Source: Acidobacteriota bacterium (GTDB lineage Bacteria > Acidobacteriota > Blastocatellia > Pyrinomonadales > Pyrinomonadaceae). Taken from it: a DNA stretch of 7,953 nt. A program made the translations under genes and the position numbers. The DNA lies in assembly GCA_019247865.1 (NCBI GenBank), contig JAFBAJ010000307.1:1-7953 (forward strand). The letters run 5' to 3'. This document shows, piece after piece, positions 1 through 6,442 of this stretch; positions within the stretch are counted from its first letter, which is position 1, and each line of letters opens with the position of its first letter. The notes beneath the pieces were generated by a model, which worked only from the letters and a program-made list of their open reading frames with translations, had not been told where the DNA came from and did not search any database.

Positions 1-351
1 TTTGCCGATATAGTCTGCTGCGTTGCGATTTCCCCGGAGCCAGGGCTTTTGCCAATCCCACAGGTTGCCAACCACAATCGCATCCTCTGTGTAGAGATTG
101 CTCAGGAACGCCGGGTCGTTCCAATGATCCGTCATCGACTTTAGGAACGCAGCGACCTCATTCGGCACATCTACTTTCGGAAGCGATCTATTGAGCAGCG
201 CGGCTCCTGCTCGGCTGGCTAAGTGCTGGTGATAATCGACCGCCGGCGCGAAGCGACTCGGAGCCGCAGGCATACTGGTCTGAGCGCTTACTCCCGAGAT
301 GAGAAGCGCGACAGCAATAACCACGATAAGTGATCGAGCACACACGTTCAT
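1..351 (-). CDS. Secreted amidohydrolase-like protein with NTF2-like segment (N-terminal part, cut by window edge)
   Basis: The frame is open for 117 codons from an ATG at 351 to the window edge, so only the N-terminus is present. Residues 1-24 form a signal peptide: a short Arg-containing start, a hydrophobic core (LIVVIAVALLIS), then a small-residue cleavage site near VSAQ. The mature part starts with FAPAVDYHQHL, an HxH-type motif like the first metal-binding strand of TIM-barrel amidohydrolases. It then moves into HWNDPAFLSNLYTEDAIVV and a Trp-rich stretch, which resembles the start of a SnoaL/NTF2 (DUF4440-type) fold. I infer an exported metal-dependent hydrolase with an NTF2-like domain inserted after the first barrel strand, as I recall from some Acidobacteriota proteins. 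The catalytic remainder lies outside the window, so activity and substrate are unknown. No clear Shine-Dalgarno precedes the start. The gene diverges from the TPR gene, and element A begins 46 bp upstream, where it may have altered the promoter. Confidence 0.6.
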   Translation of the reverse strand, partial: MNVCARSLIVVIAVALLISGVSAQTSMPAAPSRFAPAVDYHQHLASRAGAALLNRSLPKVDVPNEVAAFLKSMTDHWNDPAFLSNLYTEDAIVVGNLWDWQKPWLRGNRNAADYIGK

Positions 352-396
352 ATGGTATGAATAAACTGCTCAATTATGCAATATCTTCTGAATATT

Positions 397-528
397 GGTA
401 GTGGGTCAGTTTCAAAAACAATTTCACGCAAAGGCGCAAAGACGCTAAGAAAACAGTTTGTCTTCCTTTGCGTCTTTGCGCCTTTGCGTGAGATTCTTTT
501 GTTTGAGTTTTCAAACTGACCCACTACC
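397..528. mobile_element. Palindromic MITE-like element A (132 bp)
   Basis: The termini at 397-417 and 508-528 are inverted repeats matching at 20 of 21 positions (GGTAGTGGGTCAGTTT inward). Nested inside is a second, perfect 22-bp inverted repeat at 424-445 and 470-491, built from tandem GCAAAGRC units. The whole element can therefore fold into one long hairpin with a short AT-rich tip. It is bounded on both sides by the identical octamer TGAATATT (389-396 and 529-536), which looks like a target-site duplication. It has no coding capacity, so any movement would need an enzyme supplied from elsewhere. The boundary is uncertain by one base, because the terminal C could belong to the element or to the duplication (CTGAATATT). 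Confidence 0.7.
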
Positions 529-536
529 TGAATATT

Positions 537-678
537 AGTAGTGACCTAAATTGTTTTCTCTGTGTCTCTCTGCGAGTTCTCTGCGCCTCTGCGTTGAGAT
601 GATGCTGCATAACACTCAACGCCGCAGGCGCAGAGTTCACGCAGAGCAAGCGCAGAGAGTTGAATTGAGGTCACCACC
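537..678. mobile_element. Palindromic MITE-like element B (142 bp)
   Basis: The termini AGTAGTGACCTAAATT (537-552) and the complement of 663-678 (GGTGGTGACCTCAATT) are imperfect inverted repeats matching at 13 of 16 positions. The centre carries an inverted repeat of GCAGAGRC-type units around a loop near 600-615. TGAATATT lies directly on both sides (529-536 and 679-686). Its length equals that of element C, and aligned against the complement of C it matches at most positions, so the two are copies of one subfamily in opposite orientation. Element A shares the GGTRGTG ends and the 8-bp unit design but has different internal sequence. There is no coding capacity. Confidence 0.7.
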
Positions 679-791
679 TGAATATTTGTGCAGGGTCGCA
701 CGGCGACGGCGCGCCTTCGTGCTATTTCAAAAGCATTTTGCTAAACTTCAGCTACATTAAGTGCGAACACATTTCACTTTGATAACCGGCA

Positions 792-1556
792 GTGAATAAG
801 AACAACATACTCTTCGGCATCATCGGTCTCCTGGCCGGATTTATGATCGGCTTTATCTTCGCCAATTCGGTCGCTCGACCGGCGACCGGCGCGAAGCCCG
901 CGCAGGCGAGCGCGAAGCCTCCGACGGCGCAGAACAGCGGTCAGAACGGCGCGCAGCAGTCCGGGCAGTCCGGCGCGGATCCGCAGACGCTCTCGGAGGA
1001 CGAGGTGAAGCGGGCGATTGCGGCGGGCGACGAGAAGCCGGATGATATTGAACTCCAACACAAGCTGGGGCTCGCGCTCTATCGCTATGCCAGCTACACG
1101 CAGGACGCGCGTTACCTGCCGGACGTGGCGCGCTTCCTCAAGCGCGCCTACGACGCCAATCCGAATGATCGCGACCTCACAGTCACGCTCGGCAACGTGC
1201 TCTTCGACATCGCGCAGAAGGACGACCCGTCGCGTTTCGCGGAGGCGCGCGTCTACTATCTCAAAGCGCTGGAGATGAAGTCGGCTGATGCGGACGTGCG
1301 AACCGATCTGGGGCTCACGTACTATTTCGGCAAGCCTTCCGACCCGCAGAAAGCCATCGCGGAATACCGCAAGTCTCTCGCCATAGACCCTAGGCACGAG
1401 GCGACGCTCCAAAATCTCGCGGCCGCGCTGATCGTAACCGGCAATCACGCCGAAGCCGAGAAGAGAATCGCAGAGCTACAGAGCGTCAATCCGGAGAACG
1501 CCTCGCTCTCGGACTTGCGCGCGCAGCTCGCGCAGAGCAAAAACGCACAGGAGTAA
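792..1556 (+). CDS. Membrane-anchored TPR protein
   Basis: This 254-residue protein starts at GTG. An in-frame TAA at 783-785 rules out a longer version, and the next ATG (residue 18) would destroy the membrane anchor. Residues 6-26 are a single hydrophobic helix (ILFGIIGLLAGFMIGFIF), followed by an Ala/Gln/Gly/Pro-rich flexible linker (about 28-65). The rest is helical repeat. TPR-like units are visible at about 86-119, 129-162, 167-200 (TDLGLTYYFG...AIAEYRKSLAIDP) and 201-234, with the usual Gly/Ala/Tyr pattern and terminal Pro. The protein is probably tethered to the cytoplasmic membrane and acts as a protein-protein scaffold. Its partners cannot be told from sequence, although the small zinc-ribbon membrane protein encoded 3 bp downstream is the obvious candidate. 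The start has only a weak ribosome-binding site. Confidence 0.85.
   Translation: MNKNNILFGIIGLLAGFMIGFIFANSVARPATGAKPAQASAKPPTAQNSGQNGAQQSGQSGADPQTLSEDEVKRAIAAGDEKPDDIELQHKLGLALYRYASYTQDARYLPDVARFLKRAYDANPNDRDLTVTLGNVLFDIAQKDDPSRFAEARVYYLKALEMKSADADVRTDLGLTYYFGKPSDPQKAIAEYRKSLAIDPRHEATLQNLAAALIVTGNHAEAEKRIAELQSVNPENASLSDLRAQLAQSKNAQE
1549..1553 (+). promoter_or_regulatory. Ribosome-binding site AGGAG supporting the TTG start at 1560
   Basis: AGGAG overlaps the last codons of the TPR gene and lies 6 bases before TTG at 1560. This supports the TTG as the true start and points to coupled translation of the two genes. Confidence 0.7.
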
Positions 1557-1559
1557 TTT

Positions 1560-1889
1560 TTGAAATATCTTGTCATTCTCGTTCTGCTGCTCGCCTTCTG
1601 GACTTTCGTCCTGTGGCGGCTGCGGCCTTATATCAAGATGGCGCAACGCGTCCTCGGCATCATGAAGGACGTGCGGCAGGTCACGAATCCGGATGCAGCC
1701 GAGCCCGCGCGCTCCGCTGCCGCTTCAGTCAGGGACGGGCAGAAGCTCGTGCGCTGCGCCTCATGCCAGACCTGGATCCCGTCCTCACGCGCGCTCAAAC
1801 TGCGCTCGCAATCCGCCGTTTACTGCTCCCACGAATGCCTTGAAAAGAATGCCTCACGCAAAGACGCAAAGACGCAAAGAAGAGCTTGA
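1560..1889 (+). CDS. Small membrane protein with Cys4 zinc-ribbon-like motif, PP0621-like
   Basis: This 109-residue protein starts at TTG, 3 bp after the TPR stop and with a good AGGAG. Residues 3-19 form one membrane helix (YLVILVLLLAFWTFVLW), followed by a basic and polar linker. The soluble end carries LVRCASCQTWIPSS and VYCSHECLEK. Cys66, Cys69, Cys89 and Cys93 give a CxxC...CxxxC pattern fit for one zinc ion, as in the short PP0621-type family of unknown function. The topology is probably N-terminal anchor with the zinc knob in the cytoplasm. The last ten residues (ASRKDAKTQRRA) are encoded by palindromic repeat D and lie beyond the zinc motif, so they are probably an acquired tail. The stop codon falls in the loop of that palindrome. 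It likely forms an operon with the TPR gene. Function is unknown. Confidence 0.75.
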   Translation: MKYLVILVLLLAFWTFVLWRLRPYIKMAQRVLGIMKDVRQVTNPDAAEPARSAAASVRDGQKLVRCASCQTWIPSSRALKLRSQSAVYCSHECLEKNASRKDAKTQRRA

Positions 1890-1927
1890 GTCTTTCCTTT
1901 GCGCCTGTGCGTGAAACTCTCTTTTTT
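1854..1927 (+). terminator. Possible terminator formed by repeat D
   Basis: The 18-bp imperfect stem (1854-1871 with 1897-1914) is followed 7 bases later by six T residues at 1922-1927, which could stop plus-strand transcription of the TPR operon. On the minus strand the same stem is followed by a shorter T-rich run at 1843-1849, so it might also serve the MFS gene. The gap between stem and T-run and the long loop make this a weak candidate. Confidence 0.35.
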
Positions 1928-1946
1928 ATCTCCTCTGCGCCTTAGC
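1854..1946. repeat. Degraded palindromic repeat D at a convergent gene junction
   Basis: Arms 1854-1871 (tcacgcaaagacgcaaag) and 1897-1914 pair at 16 of 18 positions and use the same GCAAAGRC units as the core of element A. Further repeat-like sequence (ctcctctgcgccttagct) follows at 1930-1947. No GGTRGTG termini or flanking duplication were found, so this looks like an old or internal remnant. It contains the 3' end of the plus-strand zinc-ribbon gene and reaches the 3' end of the minus-strand MFS gene. Confidence 0.65.
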
Positions 1947-3374
1947 TCCCCAGAAAAAGAAGAACGTCGAGATGAGCAGCGCGGCGGGCGCGATGAGCAG
2001 CGCGGCGGAGAGATGTTGTCGGCCGGCGTCTATCCCAATCAGATGTGCAAAGGCGTTGAGCGCGCCCATGCCTCCCGCGCCGAGAGCATCGGAGAGGACG
2101 CCGACCGCCGCGCGCGAGATGGCATCGCCGAACGCGTGTATGACGACGATGTTGAGCGCGACGGCCGTCGCGCGCACGAGCGTCGGCACACTGTTGACGA
2201 GAATCGCGTGAAACGGAGCGTTGCTGACGAAGAGCAGGAAGACCGCGAAAAAGATGGCTGGCAGATAGAGCCACGCGTTGTGTGAGATCAATGCGACGAG
2301 GGTCGGAAAGATGCCGAGCAGCGTCGCCACTGCGCACACCAGAAAATAGGCGTTATGCCTTTTGGCGGCGACACGATCTGCCAGCCACCCGCCGCCGAAG
2401 GTTCCGGCCGCGCCTCCGAGCAAGGTGACAATGCCCAAAGTGATCGCAGCGTTCTGCGGGCTCATCCCTTTATCTTCATGGAAGAGGACTGTGCCCCAGG
2501 TGGCGAAGGCTCCGAGCGCGAAAGTGAGCGCCGTATAACCCGCCGTCGAGAGCAGCCAGTCGCGCGTCCTGAGAATCGTCCAAACCTTGCGCAGCCACGA
2601 GACGCCTTCATCACCGCGCGCCAGAGCTTTACTCGCCTCTGCGGGAGCTTCCACCATCTCTTCGAGCGCGGTCTGCGGCGCGGGTTCGTCCGTCGCCCCG
2701 CGACGCGGCTCGCGCAGTCGCCAGACGAGGGCTGCGGCGATGAGGCCCGGCACGCCGACGATCATAAACGCGCGCCGCCAGCCGTAGTAATGCGCCAGCA
2801 CGCCGCCGATGACGAAGCCGAGCGCGAAGCCCATCGGAATCGCCGCCTGAAAAACTCCGAGCGCGGTCGCGCGCCTGTGCGGCGGAAAGTAATCCGCGAT
2901 AAGGCTCGGCGTGATGGTCGAGTAGGAAGACTCGCCGACGCCGACGACCGCGCGCACAAAGCAGAGCGCGAGCGCCGCCCCAGACATCGCCAGCGTGACC
3001 TCTGTCAAAGGCAGGTGCACGCGAATCGCTTCGGGCAGAAACGGCAGCCGATCCACAAAGCCCGTGATGCCCGTCGCCACGCTCCAGATGATGGCGGCCG
3101 AAGCCATCAGCTTCGTGCGCGCGCGCGCATCTCCGAGATAACCGAAGAGCGGCGCGAGCACCGTGAAGGAGAGCAGCAGCGCGGCTTCTATGTAACCCAG
3201 CTCCGAATGGGTCAGCTTCAGCTCTTTGTCTTCCAGCATGATCGGAGCGACGGCGGGCAAGACCTGCCGGTCTATGTAGTTCAAAAAGTTGACGAGCGAG
3301 AGCACTGCGAGCGCGTAGTACGAATATCGCGGCACGCGCGCGTGCGGCTCTGCGTTGGAAGCTGGTGCGGTCAA
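1926..3374 (-). CDS. MFS transporter, Spinster-like
   Basis: This 482-residue protein has about twelve hydrophobic segments. Helix 1 carries LVNFLNYIDRQVLP (Asp35, Arg36), the NYxDR signature of Spinster-like MFS carriers. The helix 2-3 loop has the MFS motif GYLGDARART (78-87). RAVVGVGESSYSTITPSLIA (141-160), then ADYFPPHRRA and GFALGFVIGG, give the typical helix 4-5 pattern including Glu148. A charged loop at about 221-265 separates the two six-helix halves. Eukaryotic Spinster proteins move sphingosine-1-phosphate or lysolipids. Bacterial substrates are mostly unsettled, so none is assigned. The start is TTG, and its first bases overlap the TGA stop of the metalloenzyme gene (TTGA, 4 bp), with AAGGAG about 12 bases upstream, which indicates translational coupling. 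The C-terminus GAKAQRR is encoded by repeat-like sequence and follows the last helix, so it is probably a neutral added tail. Confidence 0.88.
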   Translation of the reverse strand: MTAPASNAEPHARVPRYSYYALAVLSLVNFLNYIDRQVLPAVAPIMLEDKELKLTHSELGYIEAALLLSFTVLAPLFGYLGDARARTKLMASAAIIWSVATGITGFVDRLPFLPEAIRVHLPLTEVTLAMSGAALALCFVRAVVGVGESSYSTITPSLIADYFPPHRRATALGVFQAAIPMGFALGFVIGGVLAHYYGWRRAFMIVGVPGLIAAALVWRLREPRRGATDEPAPQTALEEMVEAPAEASKALARGDEGVSWLRKVWTILRTRDWLLSTAGYTALTFALGAFATWGTVLFHEDKGMSPQNAAITLGIVTLLGGAAGTFGGGWLADRVAAKRHNAYFLVCAVATLLGIFPTLVALISHNAWLYLPAIFFAVFLLFVSNAPFHAILVNSVPTLVRATAVALNIVVIHAFGDAISRAAVGVLSDALGAGGMGALNAFAHLIGIDAGRQHLSAALLIAPAALLISTFFFFWGAKAQRR

Positions 3375-4264
3375 GGTGCTGTCGCTCTCCTTGTCAGGGC
3401 TTCGACGATGGCGGGTGTGATGTCGGCCAGAGAGCGTATGCGCGCGGCGATGCGGTCTCGCCCAGCGCCCCAGATGAGCGTCGGAACCTGATTGAGCGTG
3501 TGATTGCGCAGGCTCAAATCCTCTATGTTGCCGTGGTCGCTCGTCAGCAGGAGAGTCGTCTGCTGCAGGTCTAAGCGCGAGAGCAGCGTGCGTATGAAGC
3601 GCGCCAGATCACGGAGCACCGTGCGCGCCCGCTCGAAGTCCTGCGCGTGCCCGATCTTGTCCGTGATGAAATATTCGTAGAGCGTAAATTGATGCGTGCG
3701 CGCGAGGCCAGCGAGAATCTCTCCGGCCTCGTCGGGCGTGCGTGGCGACACGTCCTCTCCGCGCTCGATCAGCATCCGGTTCGTGTAATCCTGAAAGACC
3801 GCGCGGCCCGCCCTGAGGTCTTCGAGATCGCGAAAGCTCATCCCGGCGGCCTCGACTGCGGCGGTCGTCGCGGAGACCCAGCGCGGGCGCGTCTCAAAAA
3901 ATAGCCTGCTATAAGCGTTGGCGAAAACGATGGGCTCGATGCCTGCGCGCTTGAGCTGAAGAAAGATGGAATGCTCGCGGATGATCTCGCGCATGGCTTC
4001 GTTGGGAAAGCCCTGCTTGTGATAGCCGAGCCGGGCGGGCGCGTTGATGCCCGTCAGGATCGTCGTCTGCCCGGACGCGCTCTGCGGCCTGCCTTCGACG
4101 CCGAGGCTCGCGTCCGTCCGCACCAGCACGCCGTCGTAGATCAGACGCGGCTCTTCGTCCTGAAAGATCGCCAGCGGCTCGGCCTCATCCAACCCGTCGA
4201 GCGGATTCTGCGCCCCGCGCCGGCCGATGCCCAGCCCGTCTATGAAAAAAAGAATGAGTGACAT
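3371..4264 (-). CDS. Compact metalloenzyme of the alkaline phosphatase/phosphoglycerate mutase superfamily
   Basis: This 297-residue protein starts at ATG with the first core strand, MSLILFFIDGLG. The metal-binding residues of the superfamily are visible in order: Asp9 in FIDGLG, a nucleophile region at 62-71 (SASGQTTILTG, Thr67 or Ser64 likely), Asp202 and His206 in DKIGH, Asp243 and His244 in SDHGN, and His255 in RNHT. DxxGH, DHGN and NHT match the equivalents in cofactor-independent phosphoglycerate mutase and phosphopentomutase. The protein is much shorter than iPGM (about 510 residues), and no room is left for that enzyme's inserted transferase domain. It is therefore probably a two-metal phosphohydrolase or phosphotransferase with a small or missing cap, and the substrate is unknown. 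There is no signal peptide, so it is cytoplasmic. It overlaps the MFS gene by 4 bp and lies 52 bp after the VCBS gene. The ribosome-binding site is weak. Confidence 0.82.
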   Translation of the reverse strand: MSLILFFIDGLGIGRRGAQNPLDGLDEAEPLAIFQDEEPRLIYDGVLVRTDASLGVEGRPQSASGQTTILTGINAPARLGYHKQGFPNEAMREIIREHSIFLQLKRAGIEPIVFANAYSRLFFETRPRWVSATTAAVEAAGMSFRDLEDLRAGRAVFQDYTNRMLIERGEDVSPRTPDEAGEILAGLARTHQFTLYEYFITDKIGHAQDFERARTVLRDLARFIRTLLSRLDLQQTTLLLTSDHGNIEDLSLRNHTLNQVPTLIWGAGRDRIAARIRSLADITPAIVEALTRRATAP

Positions 4265-4283
4265 GCATAGCGATGAATAACAC

Positions 4284-4304
4284 TAAAAATTTGAAATCTC
4301 AAAT
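4284..4304 (-). terminator. Weak candidate terminator after the VCBS gene
   Basis: On the minus strand, ATTTGA-GATT-TCAAAT (4304-4289) forms a 6-bp hairpin extendable by two weak pairs. It is followed by a short T-run (4289-4285) and starts about 13 bases after the VCBS stop. The stem is AT-only apart from one G-C pair, so termination would be inefficient, and some read-through into the metalloenzyme gene is likely. Confidence 0.3.
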
Positions 4305-4316
4305 CTTCTATGCTGT

Positions 4317-6362
4317 TCAATGCGGAATCAGAGCTGATGGAATGGGCACGTCTCCGCTCTGGCCGAATTGCTGCGCGCGGACCTGGTTGTTCGAGCTTTG
4401 CAGCACATACCAACTTCCAGCGGACGGACGGAACACGGCCAGGTCTGCGCGCCCGTCGCCGTCGTAGTCCGTCGGCACAGGGACATCGCCGTTCGTGCCC
4501 CACTGTTGAGCACGGGTATTGCGGCTCATGCTCGAAGAGATGTACCAGGTGCCGTTCGTCGGCCGAAAGTAGGCTATATCCGTCTGCCCGTCGCCGTCAT
4601 AATCGGCGGGCACGGGCATGTCTCCGCTCGCGCCGAACTGCGGGTCGAGGGTGATGTTGTCAGAGCTTTGGAACACGTACCACTTGCCTGTGGTTTGCCT
4701 GAAGACCGCGATGTCTGTCTTGTTGTCACCGTCGTAATCGCCTGGCACTGGACTATCCGTCGACACGCCCCACTGGCTTAAACGCACAGCGCCGTTTGAG
4801 CTTTGAAGGATAAACCAAGACCCGCTCTGGGGCCGGAAGACGGCGAAGTCGCTCTTGCCGTCTCCATCATAATCGCCGGGGACCGGAACGTCCGTCGCCA
4901 CGCCCCAGTTCTGCAGCTTGACGAGATGGTTCGAGCTTTGCAGCACGTACCATTTGCCTTCGTCCGGGCGAAAGATGGCGATGTCCGTTTTACCGTCGCC
5001 GTCATAATCCGCCGGCACGATCTTGTCTGTGCCTGTGCCCCACGGATACGCCTGAAACGAGTTGTCCGAGCTGAACAACATGTACCAGTATCCGTTCGAC
5101 GGACGATAGACTGAGATGTCTGAGCGCCCGTCGCCGTCAAAGTTCGCGGAGTGTAGGACCGGAGCCGTGCAGGTGTTTGTCATCTGCGTGAAAGAAGGAT
5201 ACGCCCCGCCGAAGTTCCCGATGATGATGTCCGGGCGCGCGTCGCCGTTGAAATCTCCGGTGGCGAAAGAGGCAGGACGCGGCATGGTCAAAGGAAAGTT
5301 AAAGACCGAGCCGGGATAACCGTTGACCTGATTGCCGAGATGGATCGTCACGCCGCCCGCGTTGTAATTCGTCAACACCAGATCGAGCCCGCGATCCAGA
5401 TTGAAGTCCTGATGTGCGATGAAGGCCGGGCCGTTGCCGGTCGCCATTGACGCGTCGCCCGAGAACGAGCCCGTCCCGCTGCCGAACATCAGCGCAATCT
5501 GCCCCGGGGACTCGGTCGAATATTTGGCGACGGCCAGATCGGCGATGCCGTCGCCGTTGAAATCACCCGCATCAACCGTGCGCGCCTGGCCGAGCGCGAC
5601 AGGGTAGGTCAGCGCGTTAGCCAGAGATCCACCCCGGCCGTCCCCGAGGATGATATCAACCGCAGGCTGGATACTGATGTAGCCGTAACTCGCGACGGCG
5701 ACGTCCACGTTCCCGTCACGATTAAAATCTCCGACCGCGGTGTCCTCCGGCCACATCCCTGTGAAAGGCAGGGGCAACGGGTTCGAGTAGAAACTTCCGA
5801 ACCCATTCCCTCGCAGGATGTACACCTTGTTCGAGATGCCCAGGGTCGTGACGACAACAGCCGGGTAGTCATCGTGATCGAAATCCTCGACCGAGACAGA
5901 GGTGATTTGTCCTCCCTGCGAAAGATAGAACGGCTGCGCCTGCGACAGGAACCCGCCGAGCCCGTTGCCCGGTAAGATTGCGATGTAGCTCTGTGCCGCC
6001 ACGACCAGGTCCAGCTTGCCGTCCAGATTGAAATCTCCAGTGGCGAGGGTTGCCCTGTAGGCCCCCTGGAATGCAGTGGGCGGGCGAAAGTTTCCCGCGC
6101 CGTCGCCGAGCAGGACGAGGGTGGGGGTTCCGCCGCCATTGTCGGGCGAGGTCGCGGCTGCCGCGAGATCGAGCTTGCCGTCGTCATTGAAGTCCGCCGC
6201 GATGACCGAGCTGATCCCGAAGCCGTTATAGTCGAACGTCGAGACATTAAAGCTCGGCGCGGCGCAGCCGACCGCCCGGACGCGCGGCGAGAGCAGCACC
6301 ATCACGAAAAGGGCCAGTGAAAAATTGATGAGATGTTTGCGGGACATCTGCGTTCGAGGCAT
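4317..6362 (-). CDS. Secreted FG-GAP/VCBS repeat protein
   Basis: This 681-residue protein starts at ATG 6 bases after a GGAG. Residues 1-30 form a signal peptide (basic start, then FSLALFVMVLLS, cleavage near VRA), so it is exported. The first half has seven FG-GAP/VCBS units, each with a calcium-loop-like DxNxDGxxD motif starting near residues 57, 110, 160, 212, 267, 319 and 370, spaced 50-55 residues apart. Seven such units suggest a seven-bladed beta-propeller, as in integrin alpha heads. The third (DFDHDDYP) and sixth (DFNLDRGL) loops deviate from the consensus. From residue 407 a different, very regular repeat takes over (six units of 45 residues). It ends in the short tail ALIPH, with no sorting signal or membrane anchor visible. 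The likely role is extracellular or surface binding or adhesion; there is no catalytic motif. The partner is unknown. Confidence 0.88.
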   Translation of the reverse strand: MPRTQMSRKHLINFSLALFVMVLLSPRVRAVGCAAPSFNVSTFDYNGFGISSVIAADFNDDGKLDLAAAATSPDNGGGTPTLVLLGDGAGNFRPPTAFQGAYRATLATGDFNLDGKLDLVVAAQSYIAILPGNGLGGFLSQAQPFYLSQGGQITSVSVEDFDHDDYPAVVVTTLGISNKVYILRGNGFGSFYSNPLPLPFTGMWPEDTAVGDFNRDGNVDVAVASYGYISIQPAVDIILGDGRGGSLANALTYPVALGQARTVDAGDFNGDGIADLAVAKYSTESPGQIALMFGSGTGSFSGDASMATGNGPAFIAHQDFNLDRGLDLVLTNYNAGGVTIHLGNQVNGYPGSVFNFPLTMPRPASFATGDFNGDARPDIIIGNFGGAYPSFTQMTNTCTAPVLHSANFDGDGRSDISVYRPSNGYWYMLFSSDNSFQAYPWGTGTDKIVPADYDGDGKTDIAIFRPDEGKWYVLQSSNHLVKLQNWGVATDVPVPGDYDGDGKSDFAVFRPQSGSWFILQSSNGAVRLSQWGVSTDSPVPGDYDGDNKTDIAVFRQTTGKWYVFQSSDNITLDPQFGASGDMPVPADYDGDGQTDIAYFRPTNGTWYISSSMSRNTRAQQWGTNGDVPVPTDYDGDGRADLAVFRPSAGSWYVLQSSNNQVRAQQFGQSGDVPIPSALIPH
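4335..5144 (-). repeat. Six tandem 135-bp coding units (45-residue period)
   Basis: Within the VCBS gene, the [DN][FY]DGD[GN] motif starts at residues 407, 452, 497, 542, 587 and 632, an exact 45-residue spacing without insertions or deletions. Each unit reads roughly as DYDGDGKTDIAVFRP, then a GxWYVLQSS strand pair, then a WGxxxDxPVP turn. The units differ by substitutions but not in length, which implies expansion by unit duplication and a strict structural period. Confidence 0.85.
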
Positions 6363-6368
6363 GTCTTG

Positions 6369-6372
6369 CTCC
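6369..6372 (-). promoter_or_regulatory. Ribosome-binding site GGAG for the VCBS gene
   Basis: GGAG on the minus strand lies 6 bases before the ATG at 6362. This favours that start over the internal Met6, which would also leave a usable signal peptide. Confidence 0.6.
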
Positions 6373-6442
6373 GGTGCTGATGATGAATGAGACGATTGAT
6401 AAAGCCGGGAAACTCAGGGAGCTCTTTCCGATTGACGGCGCT

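Larger units (their letters stand above)
389..686. repeat. Three copies of the octamer TGAATATT flanking elements A and B
   Basis: Identical TGAATATT copies lie at 389-396, 529-536 and 679-686. Each is preceded by C, so the match is nine bases in all three. They sit exactly at the outer edges of elements A and B and at the junction between them. The arrangement is target-A-target-B-target. It is best explained by two successive insertions into the same octamer, each duplicating it. Confidence 0.75.
352..791. other. Divergent intergenic region filled by two palindromic elements
   Basis: This 440-bp gap separates the secreted-protein gene from the TPR operon. About 275 bp of it is elements A (397-528) and B (537-678). 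The unique sequence left is 352-388 and 687-791. The stretch next to the secreted-protein gene is AT-rich and contains CATAAT on the minus strand (near 374-379), a possible -10 box, but no -35 match lies at the right distance. I see no convincing promoter in 687-791. Open frames here, including one at 551-760, come from the repeat units and have no protein-like character. Confidence 0.7.

Noticed and set aside
188..373. Minus-strand 61-codon frame near the left edge
   Set aside because: The overlapping frame from 351 to the edge has a clear signal peptide and protein-like sequence. This one is an out-of-frame shadow.
397..678. CRISPR array
   Set aside because: The repeats are palindromic, few, unequal and next to 8-bp duplications. 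There are no regular spacers and no cas genes.
551..760. Small open frame encoding LCLSASSLRLCVE-type peptide
   Set aside because: It is translated from the repeat units of element B. Such peptides are typical spurious annotations of this repeat type.
774..1448. Minus-strand open frame of 224 codons opposite the TPR gene
   Set aside because: It is very Arg/Leu-rich with no domain pattern, and fully antisense to a convincing TPR gene. It is a by-product of GC-rich codon use.
1899..2285. Plus-strand frame starting MRLCVKLSFLSPLRLS
   Set aside because: It starts in repeat D and continues antisense to the MFS gene, with low-complexity charged sequence.
2355..3491. Plus-strand open frame of 378 codons opposite the MFS gene
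   Set aside because: Its composition is dominated by Arg, Glu, Asp and His with no hydrophobic core, and it mirrors the MFS coding frame.
3371..4264. Assignment as phosphoglycerate mutase (gpmI) or phosphopentomutase (deoB)
   Set aside because: The metal-binding motifs are shared, but the protein is far shorter than iPGM, and the nucleophile region (SASGQTTILTG) does not match the signature of either enzyme.
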